A stretch of DNA of 64,000 nucleotides from assembly GCA_013397865.1 (NCBI GenBank), contig VZTI01001288.1, positions 193,159 to 257,158 on the forward strand. The letters are read 5' to 3'. The DNA comes from Struthidea cinerea (taxonomy: Eukaryota > Chordata > Aves > Passeriformes > Corcoracidae). Every line of letters starts with the position of its first letter. Within the stretch, counting starts at the first letter, position 1. The notes under the pieces are model-generated. The model did not search any database. It was not told the origin of the DNA and saw only the letters and a program-made list of their open reading frames with translations. Position numbers and translations under genes: made by a program. This document shows, piece by piece, positions 63,993-64,000 of the stretch.

Positions 63993-64000
63993 AGGACTGC

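Larger units (their letters stand above)
62901..64000. other. Non-coding unique sequence, no gene recognised
   Basis: No exon or RNA gene was recognised up to the window edge. A G-quadruplex motif (63053-63070) and a short inverted repeat (63973-63992) are listed separately. Confidence 0.55.

Noticed and set aside
1..64000. Search for an operon, prophage, toxin system or other multi-gene novelty
   Set aside because: The window is vertebrate non-coding DNA. No clustered coding frames, ribosome-binding sites or prokaryotic signals are present.

Overview
The window looks like a piece of a bird nuclear genome: non-coding DNA, either between genes or inside a very large intron. The organism call rests mainly on several copies of the CR1 (chicken repeat 1) LINE retrotransposon. 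The minus-strand copy at 58152-58510 reads into the C-terminus of CR1 ORF2 and ends in the 3' tail typical of avian CR1. Plus-strand 3' ends lie near 22403 and 52739. Overall character also fits vertebrate DNA: stop codons are dense in all six frames, CpG is sparse, and A/T homopolymers and microsatellites are scattered throughout. Bird genomes are poor in other repeats, and I recognised only CR1. I cannot name the species or chromosome.

Layout: 1-7.9 kb is unique non-coding sequence with short A/T tracts. An old CR1 reverse-transcriptase remnant lies at 7.9-8.3 kb. 8.3-14.2 kb is unique sequence, with an AT-rich block near 10 kb. A longer, badly decayed CR1 reverse-transcriptase remnant occupies 14.2-15.0 kb. 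15-26 kb holds two more CR1 3' fragments (17.96-18.11 and 22.40-22.46 kb). An AT/AC microsatellite sits at 26.3-26.4 kb. 27-32.8 kb is unique and contains a TCF/LEF-like motif cluster near 31.0 kb and a G-run. An uninterrupted 59-base A tract lies at 32.84-32.89 kb. 33-52 kb is unique sequence with several blocks whose texture suggests conserved regulatory DNA (40.6-41.1, 48.1-48.4, 50.9-51.3 kb). 52.7-58.5 kb contains two CR1 copies flanking another such block (56.8-57.25 kb). 58.5-64 kb has two G-quadruplex motifs and a further regulatory-like block (62.3-62.9 kb).

I found no protein-coding exon, tRNA, rRNA or recognisable small RNA that I could support. The longest open frames (238, 197 and 196 codons) are about what chance gives in 64 kb read in six frames, and none shows a domain or a convincing exon structure. 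If the window works as a unit, the likeliest role is cis-regulation of a gene outside it. That is inference from sequence texture only and needs a multi-species alignment. I saw no evidence of an undescribed multi-gene system.
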